DNA from: CAZUGO01 sp964619935 | GTDB lineage: Bacteria; Planctomycetota; Phycisphaerae; UBA1845; CAIVHJ01 | DNA length: 43,022 bases | Reading direction: 5' to 3' | NCBI GenBank assembly: GCA_964619935.1 | Contig: CAZUGO010000011.1 | Coordinates: forward strand, 1 to 43,022 | Part shown: in pieces, positions 16,693 through 25,294 of the stretch | How the letters are laid out: the number at the start of each line of letters is the position of its first letter | How positions within the stretch are numbered: position 1 is the stretch's first letter | Translations under genes and position numbers: made by a program | The notes under the pieces: generated by a model | What the model was told of the DNA's origin: nothing | Databases searched by the model: none | What the model saw: the letters and a program-made list of their open reading frames with translations, nothing else

Positions 16693-17673
16693 ATGATGAT
16701 TCTTGCATCCCGATTCTGGCTGCCCCCCGACATCTCCACCCACGGAGCCGACGTGGATCTGCTGATCGACTTCCTCCACTACTTCATGGTCTTTCTGTTC
16801 GTGGCCTGGGGCATCTTCATGGCAGTATGCCTGTGGCGCTTCCGGCAGCGCAGCGGCCATCGGGCGGTGTACCACCCGATCAAGGGCAAGGTGTCCAAGT
16901 ACGGTGAGATCCTGGTGGTCATCGTCGAGGTGGTGCTGCTGGTGTTCTTCTCCATGCCGGTGTGGGCCCGCACCAAGGACCGCGACCAGTTTCCCAAGCC
17001 GGACGAGGCCATGGAAATCCGGGTGGTGGCCCAGCAATTCGCCTGGAACGTGCACTATCCCGGACCGGACGGCGTGTTCGGCCCGCGCGCTCCGGCGCTG
17101 ACCGACGAGACGCTGAACCCCATCGGCCTGGACCGCAGCCATCCGGCGGCCAAGGACGACGTCACCACCATCAACATCATGCACATCCCGGTGAACCAGA
17201 AGGTCATCGTCCGGCTGTCCTCCAAGGACGTCATCCACAGCTTCTGGATCCCCATGCTGCGGGTCAAGCAGGACGCCGTTCCCGGGATGAACATTCCGAT
17301 CTGGTTCGAAGCCAATTCGACCAGCGCCCAGGTCAGAGCACTCATGACTCGGACGGTGTCGCTGCCCGATTCCGACGGGCAGGCCCGCTTCCTGCGGACG
17401 TACAAGCACTACGCCACGATGAAGCCCTACGGCGACCATGCGGCCGGAACGACGATCACCGCCGAACACCTCGCCGCCCTGCATTCGGCGGGCGCCGCCG
17501 AAGTCGACATCGCGCCGCGCGAGCCGATCGAGATCCACTGCGCCCAACTGTGCGGCCTGCAGCACTACAGCATGCGCGGGTTCTTGACCGTCGAGTCGCA
17601 GGAAGACTTTGACGCCTGGTTGAAAGAACAGGCCCAGTTCCTGCCCGGCGACGAAGACGATTTCTTCGACTAG
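16693..17673 (+). CDS. coxB: Cytochrome c oxidase subunit II
   Basis: A 326-residue protein with two N-terminal membrane helices and a periplasmic CuA domain that accepts electrons. CuA ligands are His182 (VIHSFW), Cys283 and Cys287 (CAQLCG), His291 and Met294 (LQHYSM). About 79 residues separate Trp204 (IPIWFEA) from Cys283, where ordinary subunit II has roughly 15, so there is an insert of about 65 residues. There is no C-terminal cytochrome c domain, so an external donor is required; the octahaem protein and cupredoxin upstream are candidates. There is no cleavable lipoprotein signal. Confidence 0.94.
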   Translation: MMILASRFWLPPDISTHGADVDLLIDFLHYFMVFLFVAWGIFMAVCLWRFRQRSGHRAVYHPIKGKVSKYGEILVVIVEVVLLVFFSMPVWARTKDRDQFPKPDEAMEIRVVAQQFAWNVHYPGPDGVFGPRAPALTDETLNPIGLDRSHPAAKDDVTTINIMHIPVNQKVIVRLSSKDVIHSFWIPMLRVKQDAVPGMNIPIWFEANSTSAQVRALMTRTVSLPDSDGQARFLRTYKHYATMKPYGDHAAGTTITAEHLAALHSAGAAEVDIAPREPIEIHCAQLCGLQHYSMRGFLTVESQEDFDAWLKEQAQFLPGDEDDFFD

Positions 17674-17740
17674 TCAGCCAGCGGGCTTGACGGCACCGGG
17701 TTCGGTGAGACACGCGGTCCAGCAGTATGAAGGATAACCG

Positions 17741-19507
17741 ATGACCACAGCAGCAGCTCATGCCGGGCACCATGACCATGCCCACGATCACGACCTCAGC
17801 TTCATTCGCAAGTACGTGTTCTCCGTCGACCACAAGGTCATCGGCGTGCAGTACGCCATCACGGCGCTGGCGTTCCTGTTGTTCGGGTTCTGCCTGATGC
17901 TGATCATGCGCTGGCAGTTGGCCTACCCCAATCAGCCGGTGCCGATCTTGGGCAAGCTCATCGGACTGTCGCTGTTCGACAAGGGAAGCGGGTTGCTGCT
18001 GCCCGAGGGCTACAACTCGCTGGGGGCCATGCACGGCACCATCATGGTGTTCCTGGGCGTGGTGCCGCTGGCGGTCGGTGGTTTCGGCAATTATGTCCTG
18101 CCGTTGCAGGTCGGCGCGCCGGACATGTCCTTCCCGCGGCTGAACATGGCCAGCTACTGGGTCTTTTTCCTCGGCGGCGTGACCATGCTGTCCAGTTTCT
18201 TCGTCAGAGGCGGGGCGGCCAACTCCGGCTGGACTTCCTATCCGCCGCTGGCCAACATCGCCACCACCGGCCAGACCCTGTGGCTGATCGGGATGGTCTT
18301 CTTGATCACATCATCGCTGCTCGGCTCGGTCAACTTCATCGTGACCACCATCCACCTGCGGGCCAAGGGGCTGTCCCTGATGCGGCTGCCGTTCTTCGTC
18401 TGGGCCCAGTTGGTGACTGCGTTCCTGTTGCTGTTGGCCTTTCCCCCGCTCGAAGCTGCCGGCGTGCTGCAGTTGATGGACCGCCTGTTCCACACCAGCT
18501 TCTTCATGCCCAGCGGCCTGGTCGTCAGCGGCGCCGTTCAGGACCAGTACAGCGGCGGTGGCAGCCCGCTGTTGTGGCAGCACCTGTTCTGGTTCCTGGC
18601 CCACCCCGAGGTGTACGTGCTGATTCTGCCGGCCATGGGCATCGTCGGCGAGGTGATCGCCAACAACACCCGCAAGCCACTGTGGGGCTACAAGACGCTG
18701 GTGTATTCGATCATCTTCCTGGGCTTCCTGTCGTTCGTGGTCTGGGCCCACCACATGTTCATCACCGGAATGGGGACCACGATCAGCGCCTTCTTCGCGA
18801 CCACCACCATGATCATTTCGATCCCGTCGGTGATCATCCTGACCTGCTTCATCCTGAGCCTGTGGGGTGCCGCCATCCGCTACACCGTGCCGATGCTGTT
18901 CGCCATCGCCTTTCTGCCGATGTTCGCCATCGGCGGGCTCACCGGACTGCCGCTGGGGCTGCCGGCGTCGGACATCCACCTGCACGACACCTATTACGTG
19001 ATCGGCCACTTCCATTACGTGGTGGCCCCCGGAACCATCATGGCCCTGTTTGCCGGCGTGTACTACTGGTTCCCCAAGGTCACCGGCCGGATGATGAACC
19101 GCAAGCTGGGATTGATCCACTTCTGGCTGTCGTTCGTGTTCATGAACGCAATCTTCATGCCGATGTTCTTCGTGGGCATGCGCGGCGTTTCCCGCCGGCT
19201 GTACGACCAGACCAACTACATGCTCGGCAGCGACGTCCAGGGGCTGACCGTGATGTCCTCCTGGAGCGCCTGGATGCTTGGTATCGCCCAGGTGTTCTTC
19301 ATCGTCAATTTCTTCTGGAGCATCCGCAACGGCAAGAAGGTCTCGAACAACCCCTGGGATGCCACCACGCTGGAGTGGGCCGCCCCCTCACCGCCGCCGC
19401 ACGGCAACTTCACCACGCCGCCCGTGGTGCACTGCGGTCCGTACGAATACAGCGTCCCGGGGCAGGCCTCCGACTTCAGCCCTCAACACCAACCCTTGGA
19501 GAGCTAA
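17741..19507 (+). CDS. coxA: Cytochrome c oxidase subunit I, K-channel lysine replaced
   Basis: A 588-residue, 12-helix haem-copper oxidase core that reduces O2 to water and pumps protons. The haem a ligands are His98 (AMHGTIM) and His425, the haem a3 ligand is His423 (IGHFHYV), and CuB is held by His288, His337 and His338, with Tyr292 of HPEVY available for the His-Tyr crosslink. D-channel residues Asn117, Asp128 and Asn135 and Glu290 are kept. Where the K-channel Lys lies (VPTGIK in Paracoccus-type enzymes) the sequence reads IPSVII, giving Ile366; the channel Ser is Gly303. The N-terminus is His/Asp-rich (HAGHHDHAHDHD). GAAGGA at 17729-17734 sets ATG 17741. Confidence 0.96.
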   Translation: MTTAAAHAGHHDHAHDHDLSFIRKYVFSVDHKVIGVQYAITALAFLLFGFCLMLIMRWQLAYPNQPVPILGKLIGLSLFDKGSGLLLPEGYNSLGAMHGTIMVFLGVVPLAVGGFGNYVLPLQVGAPDMSFPRLNMASYWVFFLGGVTMLSSFFVRGGAANSGWTSYPPLANIATTGQTLWLIGMVFLITSSLLGSVNFIVTTIHLRAKGLSLMRLPFFVWAQLVTAFLLLLAFPPLEAAGVLQLMDRLFHTSFFMPSGLVVSGAVQDQYSGGGSPLLWQHLFWFLAHPEVYVLILPAMGIVGEVIANNTRKPLWGYKTLVYSIIFLGFLSFVVWAHHMFITGMGTTISAFFATTTMIISIPSVIILTCFILSLWGAAIRYTVPMLFAIAFLPMFAIGGLTGLPLGLPASDIHLHDTYYVIGHFHYVVAPGTIMALFAGVYYWFPKVTGRMMNRKLGLIHFWLSFVFMNAIFMPMFFVGMRGVSRRLYDQTNYMLGSDVQGLTVMSSWSAWMLGIAQVFFIVNFFWSIRNGKKVSNNPWDATTLEWAAPSPPPHGNFTTPPVVHCGPYEYSVPGQASDFSPQHQPLES

Positions 19508-19511
19508 TCGC

Positions 19512-20153
<642 letters not shown>

Positions 20154-20163
20154 GGAGTCACCC

Positions 20164-20478
20164 ATGGCACACACCGCCGAAGAACTCAGAAAACACATCA
20201 AGGTCTACTGGGTCGTCCTGGTGACCCTGGCGATCCTGACCGTGGTCACGGTGTCCTCGGCCAACCTGGACGCCGGATTCGTCGTGGGCCTGGTCATCGC
20301 CCTGCTCATCGCCACGATCAAGGGGTCGCTGGTGGCCGGCTTCTTCATGCACCTGCTCTATGATCGACACAAGTGGCTGTACGGACTGTTGCTGCTGTGC
20401 GGCTTTTTCTTCCTGCTGCTGGTCCTGCTTCCGGTGCTGACCACTGAGGAAGCCCGGTTGATCGAACGTGTCCCTTAA
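20164..20478 (+). CDS. coxD: Cytochrome c oxidase subunit IV (prokaryotic, COX4_pro type)
   Basis: A 104-residue protein with three helices: YWVVLVTLAILTVVTV, the middle segment GFVVGLVIALLIATIKGSLV followed by AGFFMHL, and WLYGLLLLCGFFFLLLVLL. The IKxxLVAxFFMHL motif is the signature of the small bacterial subunit IV. AGGGAG lies just before ATG 20164. The last 11 bases overlap the next small gene. Confidence 0.9.
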   Translation: MAHTAEELRKHIKVYWVVLVTLAILTVVTVSSANLDAGFVVGLVIALLIATIKGSLVAGFFMHLLYDRHKWLYGLLLLCGFFFLLLVLLPVLTTEEARLIERVP

Positions 20479-20668
20479 GGGCTTCCACATCTTCTTCATC
20501 AGCGTCGCGACCCTCGGGTCGTTGGGCTTCGCCGGGTGGGCCGCTCGCGAGTACCACCGCGTCGACGGCTCCGCGAACCTGGTGTATGCCGTCGGCGGGC
20601 TGCTCTTCGCCGGCCTGTTGCTGGGGTACGGCCGCTGGTTCCTTCGTAAGCTGAAGGAGGTCGCGTGA
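20468..20668 (+). CDS. Small two-helix membrane protein of the cox operon, unknown
   Basis: A 66-residue protein from a GTG start, with two membrane helices (FHIFFISVATLGSLGFAGWA and VYAVGGLLFAGLLLGYG) and a basic C-terminus (RKLKEVA). It overlaps coxD and is itself overlapped by the next gene (TGATG), so it is co-translated with the oxidase. I do not recognise a named family. It may be an oxidase accessory subunit or assembly protein. Confidence 0.65.
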   Translation: MSLKGFHIFFISVATLGSLGFAGWAAREYHRVDGSANLVYAVGGLLFAGLLLGYGRWFLRKLKEVA

Positions 20669-20946
20669 TGTCTCCCCGCCAGTCCGCACCCGCCCAATGG
20701 CAGCGCCGGCGCCGCCGGCTGCATCCCATCGGCACCACCTTGTTGATCACGACCCTGCTCGATCCACCAGTCGCCAGCGCCTGCTCGGTGTGCTACGGCG
20801 ATCCCGAGTCGAACCTGACCCAGGGTGCCTTCGCGGGGGTGATGGTGCTCGGGCTGATCGCGTACGGCGTGCTCATGGGCATGTTCGGCATCGGGGTCAC
20901 CTGGTTCGTCCGGGCGCGCAAGCTCCGCGCCGGCGACCCCGGCTAG
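20668..20946 (+). CDS. Small exported/membrane protein with CxxC motif, cox-linked
   Basis: A 92-residue protein. An Arg-rich N-terminus and hydrophobic segment (IGTTLLITTLLDPPVASA) look like a signal peptide, followed by ACSVCYGDPESNLTQGA and one further helix (about 56-78), then a basic tail. The CSVCYG cysteine pair just after the signal peptide would lie at the periplasmic face and could bind copper or haem, or act in thiol chemistry. I have seen similar short proteins with ACxVCxGxPxS near cox genes in related bacteria, but I cannot name one. GGAGG at 20656-20660 precedes ATG 20668. Confidence 0.7.
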   Translation: MSPRQSAPAQWQRRRRRLHPIGTTLLITTLLDPPVASACSVCYGDPESNLTQGAFAGVMVLGLIAYGVLMGMFGIGVTWFVRARKLRAGDPG

Positions 20947-21102
20947 TCGCCGTCCCTGCACCGCCCGGCTACCCGGCCGCGCCGGCCGCGCGGGCCCGAA
21001 TTGAGTTCATTTGTCGAATTCGCTACCCTATCGGGTGGGGTAGGGTTCGACCCCATCCGTCAGCGGCCCATGGTCCCCAGAAGCCACGCAGCGAGTGTGT
21101 TG

Positions 21103-21750
21103 ATGCCCCAGCGCTTGAGAATCAACGAGATCTATCGCAGCATCCAAGGCGAGTCGAGCTGGGCCGGGCTACCCTGCACCTTCGTGCGGCTCACCGGATG
21201 CCACCTGCGCTGCACCTATTGCGACAGCGCCCACGCTTTCTACGACGGCACCTGGATGACCCTCGACGACATCGTGCAGCAGGTGGCCGCCCTGGGCACG
21301 CCGCTGGTGGAGATCACCGGCGGTGAACCGCTGCTCCAGCCGGACTGTGGGCGATTGTGCACCCTGCTGCTGGAACGCGGCTGCACCGTGCTGTGCGAGA
21401 CCTCCGGCGCCTTGCCCATCGACCGCCTGCCGGTGGGCGTCATTCGCATTATGGACCTGAAGTGCCCGTCGTCCGGCGAGGCCCAGCGGAACGACTGGTC
21501 CAACATCGATCGCCTGGGACCGCGAGACGAAGTCAAGTTCGTGGTCGGCAGCCGCGAAGACTACGACTGGTCCACCGCGGTCATCCGCGCCCACGACTTG
21601 ACCCGTCGCTGCACGGTGCTGATGTCGGCGGTCTTCGGCTGCCTGGAGCCGCGGCTGCTGGTCGACTGGATCCTGCAGGATCGCCTGGCAGTACGCTTCC
21701 AGTTGCAATTACACAAGATTGTCTGGGAACCTTCGGCGGTGGGCGTCTGA
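21103..21750 (+). CDS. queE: 7-carboxy-7-deazaguanine synthase
   Basis: A 215-residue radical-SAM enzyme that rearranges 6-carboxy-tetrahydropterin to 7-carboxy-7-deazaguanine, the second deazapurine step of queuosine synthesis. The iron-sulfur cluster ligands are Cys33, Cys37 and Cys40 (CHLRCTYC), with the substrate motif NEIYRSIQGESSWAG at the start and EITGGEPLLQ as the SAM-binding GGE motif. The frame is open to 21001, but the family begins at this ATG. It is followed after one base by queC. Confidence 0.93.
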   Translation: MPQRLRINEIYRSIQGESSWAGLPCTFVRLTGCHLRCTYCDSAHAFYDGTWMTLDDIVQQVAALGTPLVEITGGEPLLQPDCGRLCTLLLERGCTVLCETSGALPIDRLPVGVIRIMDLKCPSSGEAQRNDWSNIDRLGPRDEVKFVVGSREDYDWSTAVIRAHDLTRRCTVLMSAVFGCLEPRLLVDWILQDRLAVRFQLQLHKIVWEPSAVGV

Positions 21751-21751
21751 T

Positions 21752-22468
21752 ATGCCTCGGGCAGTGGTGCTGTTGTCCGGCGGAGTAGATTCGGCGACCG
21801 CGGCGGCGATCGCCCGCGGACGTGGCTTCGAGCTGCTGGTCCTCAGCTTCGACTACGGCCAGCGGCACGCCGCCGAACTCCACGCCGCCCGCCGGGTGGC
21901 CCGCTTCTTGAGGGTCGCAGAACACATCGTGCAGACCATCGACCTGCGGGCGTTCGGCGGCTCCGCCCTGACTGCGGACATCGCCGTGCCCAAGAACCGG
22001 CATGCCATCGGACGACCCGACGACATCCCCAGCACCTATGTGCCAGCCCGCAATACCATATTCTTGTCGTTCGCCCTGGCCTACGCCGAGGCCCGCGGCG
22101 CCGGCGACATCTTCCTGGGCATCAACGCCCTGGACTACTCCGGGTACCCGGACTGCCGCCCGGAGTACCTCCGCAAGTTCCAGGAACTGGCCGCCCTCGC
22201 CACCCGCGACGGCGTGCAGGGTCGACCGCTCACCGTGCAGGCGCCATTGATCGAGATGACCAAAGCGCAGATCATGGCGCAAGCGCACCGCCTGGGGCTG
22301 CCGCTGGAATTAACGCTCAGTTGCTACGATCCCGACGCCGACGGCGGGGCCTGCGGCGGTTGCGACAGTTGCCGGCTGCGGCGGCAAGGCTTTGCCGAAG
22401 CAGGGCTGCCCGACTGCACGCGGTATCATGCTGCGGCGGCACCCGGCGCGGCCGGGCCAGCCCGATGA
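21752..22468 (+). CDS. queC: 7-cyano-7-deazaguanine synthase
   Basis: A 238-residue PP-loop ATPase that converts 7-carboxy-7-deazaguanine to preQ0 using ATP and ammonia. The ATP-binding PP-loop is VVLLSGGVDSATA. The zinc site is Cys191, Cys201, Cys204 and Cys207 in the C-terminal CGGCDSC block. YVPARNTIFLSFALAYAE and LGINALDYSGYPDCRPEY are family hallmarks. ATG 21752 is two bases after the queE stop. Confidence 0.95.
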   Translation: MPRAVVLLSGGVDSATAAAIARGRGFELLVLSFDYGQRHAAELHAARRVARFLRVAEHIVQTIDLRAFGGSALTADIAVPKNRHAIGRPDDIPSTYVPARNTIFLSFALAYAEARGAGDIFLGINALDYSGYPDCRPEYLRKFQELAALATRDGVQGRPLTVQAPLIEMTKAQIMAQAHRLGLPLELTLSCYDPDADGGACGGCDSCRLRRQGFAEAGLPDCTRYHAAAAPGAAGPAR

Positions 22469-22481
22469 ATGGACCCTTGAA

Positions 22482-22895
22482 ATGATCGTGCACTCGACAC
22501 CCCGACAGTCACCGCCCTCCGCGGAGCGAACCGCCGGCAGCGTGCGCCTGACCAAGACCTTCACCTTCGAGGCGGCCCACCGCTTGCCGCACATGCCTGA
22601 CGGACATAAGTGCACCCGGCTGCACGGCCACAGCTTCCGGGTGGACCTGGTCTGTGAAGGGCACCCCGATCCGCACAGCGGGATCCTGGTGGACTTCGCC
22701 GACATCAAGGCCGCGTTCAAACCGTTCCATGAGCAATTGGATCATCACTACCTGAACGACCTCGAGGGCCTGGACAACCCCACGTCGGAACACCTGGCCA
22801 TGTGGATCCACGCCCGGGTGAAGCCGCAACTGACGCAGCTTAGCGCCGTCATCGTGCACGAAACCTGCACCTGCGCCTGCGAGTACCGAGGGTAA
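22482..22895 (+). CDS. queD: 6-carboxy-5,6,7,8-tetrahydropterin synthase
   Basis: A 137-residue member of the PTPS/QueD family, which makes 6-carboxy-tetrahydropterin from dihydroneopterin triphosphate. Zinc ligands are His33 (FEAAHRL), His48 and His50 (LHGHSF), and the catalytic Cys is Cys44 (HKCTRL). C-terminal HETCTCACEY carries the conserved Glu. ATG 22482 is chosen as the start nearest to the domain; longer in-frame starts exist inside queC. It lies between queC and queF. Confidence 0.92.
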   Translation: MIVHSTPRQSPPSAERTAGSVRLTKTFTFEAAHRLPHMPDGHKCTRLHGHSFRVDLVCEGHPDPHSGILVDFADIKAAFKPFHEQLDHHYLNDLEGLDNPTSEHLAMWIHARVKPQLTQLSAVIVHETCTCACEYRG

Positions 22896-22902
22896 TCGGG
22901 CC

Positions 22903-23244
22903 ATGACACCGGCAACGCTGGAGACCTTCGAAAACCCCTGCCCGACCCGCGAGTACCGCATTGAGATCAACTGCCCGGAGTTCACAAGTGTGTGCCCGAA
23001 GACCGGTCAGCCGGACTTCGGAACCCTGCACATCAGCTACCTGCCCGCTGCCTCCTGCATCGAATTGAAGAGCCTGAAACTGTACCTGCAGGGTTATCGC
23101 AACCAGGGGATCTTCTACGAAGCGGTGACCAACCGCATCCTGGATGACCTGGTGGCCGCATGCCGCCCGCGTGAAATGACGCTGACCAGCACCTGGACCG
23201 CCCGCGGCGGAATTTCCAGCACCATCACCTGCCGGTACCCGTGA
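22903..23244 (+). CDS. queF: NADPH-dependent 7-cyano-7-deazaguanine reductase (unimodular type)
   Basis: A 113-residue enzyme reducing the nitrile of preQ0 to the aminomethyl group of preQ1. Cys31 (SVCPKTG) forms the thioimide with substrate, Asp38 (QPDFGTLH) is the proton donor, and IELKSLKLY is the QueF motif. The length fits the short YkvM-like class. It starts seven bases after queD and completes a four-gene preQ1 operon. Confidence 0.95.
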   Translation: MTPATLETFENPCPTREYRIEINCPEFTSVCPKTGQPDFGTLHISYLPAASCIELKSLKLYLQGYRNQGIFYEAVTNRILDDLVAACRPREMTLTSTWTARGGISSTITCRYP

Positions 23245-23289
23245 GCCCCACGAAGCGCAACACCCAGCCGCCCGCCCCCGGGTCCCGGC

Positions 23290-24381
23290 TTAGAGGTTGC
23301 CGCGCTTGGCTTGCTCGGCCTCCAGGCTGACAAACAGGGCCTTGAAGTTGCCCACGCCGAACCCGCGGCTGCCGTGGCGCTCGATGACCTCGAAGAACAG
23401 GGTCGGGCGATCCTGGACCGGGGCGGTGAAGATCTGCAGCAGGTAGCCGTCGGCATCACGATCCACCAGGATGCCCAACTCCCGCAGCCGCTTGACGTCC
23501 TCGTCGATCTCACCGACGCGCTTGGGCAGGTCGTCGTAGTAGCTGTCCGGCACCCGCAGGAAATCGACGTCGCGCAACCGCAACTGCTCCACGGTCTCGC
23601 AGATGTCCCTGCTGTTCATGGCGATATGCTGCACGCCAGGCCCGTAGTAGTAATCGAGGTACTCCTCGATCTGAGACTTGCGGCGGCCTTCGGCGGGCTC
23701 GTTGATCGGGAACTTGACCTTGCCGCTGCCGTTCTCCATAACCTTACTCATCAGAGCGCTGTACTCGGTGCTGATGTCCTTGTCGGTGAAGTGCAGCAGG
23801 TTGTTAAAGCCCAGAACTTCCTCGAACCAGCGGACCCAGTGGTTCATCTCCCCGAGATACACGTTGGTGACGATGTGATCGACGGCCGCGAGCCCGACAG
23901 GCAGCGAGCCGTGGGCCTCGACGGCCTGGTAGCCCGGGGCGAACGGGCCGCGGTAGCGCTGGCGCTCGACGAACTTGAAGGTGGTATCGCCCGCGTATTT
24001 GATCACCCCGCTGCGGAGCACGCCGTGTTGGTCTTCAAAGGCCTGCACCGGCTGCAGCACGGTGGCCCCACGTTTGCGGGTCTCGGCGAGCGCCTGGTCG
24101 ACATCGTCGACGGCCAAGGCGATCACCGCAACGCCGTCGCCGTGCAAGGCGACGTGGCGGGTGATGGCATGATCTGGACCCAGGGCGCTGGTCAACACCA
24201 ACCGAACCTGGCCCTGCTGCATCACATAGCTGGCCCGGTCCCGGCAGCCGGTCTCCAGTCCCAACCTGGCAATCGGTTTGAAGCCCAGGGTCTTGTCGTA
24301 AAAATGAGCCGCCTGCTTGGCGTTGCCGACGAAGAACTCTAGATGGTCGTAGCCCTTGATGGGCAGGAAATCAGCGGTCAT
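23290..24381 (-). CDS. hppD: 4-hydroxyphenylpyruvate dioxygenase
   Basis: A 363-residue non-haem iron dioxygenase that converts 4-hydroxyphenylpyruvate to homogentisate in tyrosine breakdown or tocopherol/plastoquinone-type pathways. It has two VOC domains. The iron ligands in the C-terminal domain are His169 (AAVDHIVTN), His252 (GVQHIAM) and Glu331 (LFFEVIER). The C-terminal GFGVGNFKALFVSLEAEQ helix is also conserved. It is transcribed towards queF with a 45-bp gap. No homogentisate dioxygenase is in the window. Confidence 0.95.
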   Translation of the reverse strand: MTADFLPIKGYDHLEFFVGNAKQAAHFYDKTLGFKPIARLGLETGCRDRASYVMQQGQVRLVLTSALGPDHAITRHVALHGDGVAVIALAVDDVDQALAETRKRGATVLQPVQAFEDQHGVLRSGVIKYAGDTTFKFVERQRYRGPFAPGYQAVEAHGSLPVGLAAVDHIVTNVYLGEMNHWVRWFEEVLGFNNLLHFTDKDISTEYSALMSKVMENGSGKVKFPINEPAEGRRKSQIEEYLDYYYGPGVQHIAMNSRDICETVEQLRLRDVDFLRVPDSYYDDLPKRVGEIDEDVKRLRELGILVDRDADGYLLQIFTAPVQDRPTLFFEVIERHGSRGFGVGNFKALFVSLEAEQAKRGNL

Positions 24382-24765
24382 GGCATTCGCCTCGCCTCTC
24401 CATCCGGAACGTGATGATCGCCGTCATTTTCCCACAAACAAACGCGTGATTCAACGCGCCCAGGGCGGCGACGGCGGCTGTGGCAAACGGCGCACCGGGC
24501 CTCGGCGGAAACGTGGCGGCGGCAATGGGCGGGCCAAAGGCGTCCGGATTCCTCCTGCCGGCGGCGCGGCACCCGGATGGGGTGCATCTGGGTGGATCGG
24601 TCTGTCGCGAGCCGTCGGCCGAGTCGCATCCGCGATCAGCGTTCCGGTCGTGGCCCCAAGTCTGGGCGACCCGCCAGCGGACGCTGCGTGTGGCCGCCCC
24701 CGCCGGTCCGCCCGAGGGCCGCGGGCTGCCTCCCGAGGACCCAATCCGGCGGTTGAGGCGCCCTG
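24382..24765. other. GC-rich intergenic region without a recognised gene
   Basis: About 380 bases between the divergent hppD and the 24841 gene. Open frames on both strands lack protein character and ribosome-binding sites. Apart from the promoter candidates at its two ends, nothing was recognised. Confidence 0.5.
24426..24454 (-). promoter_or_regulatory. Weak promoter candidate for hppD
   Basis: On the minus strand: TTGAAT (24454-24449), 17-bp spacer, GAAAAT (24431-24426). Each box matches four of six consensus bases, so this is tentative. Confidence 0.3.
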
Positions 24766-24793
24766 TTGTCCGGAACTGCCGCCGGTGTATAAT
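24766..24793 (+). promoter_or_regulatory. Sigma-70-like promoter with consensus TATAAT
   Basis: TTGTCC (24766-24771), 16-bp spacer, perfect TATAAT (24788-24793). Transcription would begin near 24800, giving a leader of about 40 bases before GTG 24841. Confidence 0.65.
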
Positions 24794-24840
24794 GAAAATT
24801 GGTCGCCTTGGTTCGTTCTCCCCGAAGGTCTTCCCCGGCA

Positions 24841-25266
24841 GTGAGCGAGGATTCGTTGGGCCAATCCAGTCGTCGGCACGGCACGCATCCGGTGTGGTGG
24901 GTCATCGCCCTCAGCCTGGCGGCGATCGCGTTGAATCTGACCTTTCGGGGCCAGCCGCTGCTGCCGGTGGCCGAAGCCCAAGCGGTCCGCAGTGCCGGGG
25001 CCCGCGGCATCTTCGCCTTCAGCGGGCAGCTTACGGCGGCGACCTACGGCGTCTACGTGGTGGACACCGACGCCGGAACGCTGTGGTGCTATGAAATCGC
25101 CGGCAACGCCGGCACCAAGCGGTTGCGGCTGGTCTCTGCCCGTTCGTGGATTTTCGATCGCTACTTGAAGAACTATAATATTGAAGGACCGACCGAAGCC
25201 GACGTCAAGGAAATGGTCGGCCGCGAACGAAACGGTGTCGTCGGGGAGCAGAATGCTCAACCCTAA
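24841..25266 (+). CDS. Single-pass membrane protein of unknown function
   Basis: A 141-residue protein with one N-terminal membrane helix (about 18-34) and a small periplasmic or outer domain. The domain contains GQLTAATYGVYVVDTDAGTL followed by WCYEI, then RLRLVSARSW and FDRYLKNYN. This resembles a family of short conserved planctomycete-type proteins, but I cannot give a name or function. A GTG start is used, with GAAGG 12 bases upstream and a consensus promoter before it. The next gene starts 28 bases downstream, so the two are probably one operon. Confidence 0.65.
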   Translation: MSEDSLGQSSRRHGTHPVWWVIALSLAAIALNLTFRGQPLLPVAEAQAVRSAGARGIFAFSGQLTAATYGVYVVDTDAGTLWCYEIAGNAGTKRLRLVSARSWIFDRYLKNYNIEGPTEADVKEMVGRERNGVVGEQNAQP

Positions 25267-25294
25267 CCAGCGGCTCAGCTAGGAAGCATCAGGC

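Noticed and set aside
21001..21102. preQ1 riboswitch before queE
   Set aside because: There is a 6-bp hairpin (21025-21030 with 21041-21046), but the A-rich tail and pseudoknot of known preQ1 classes are not visible.
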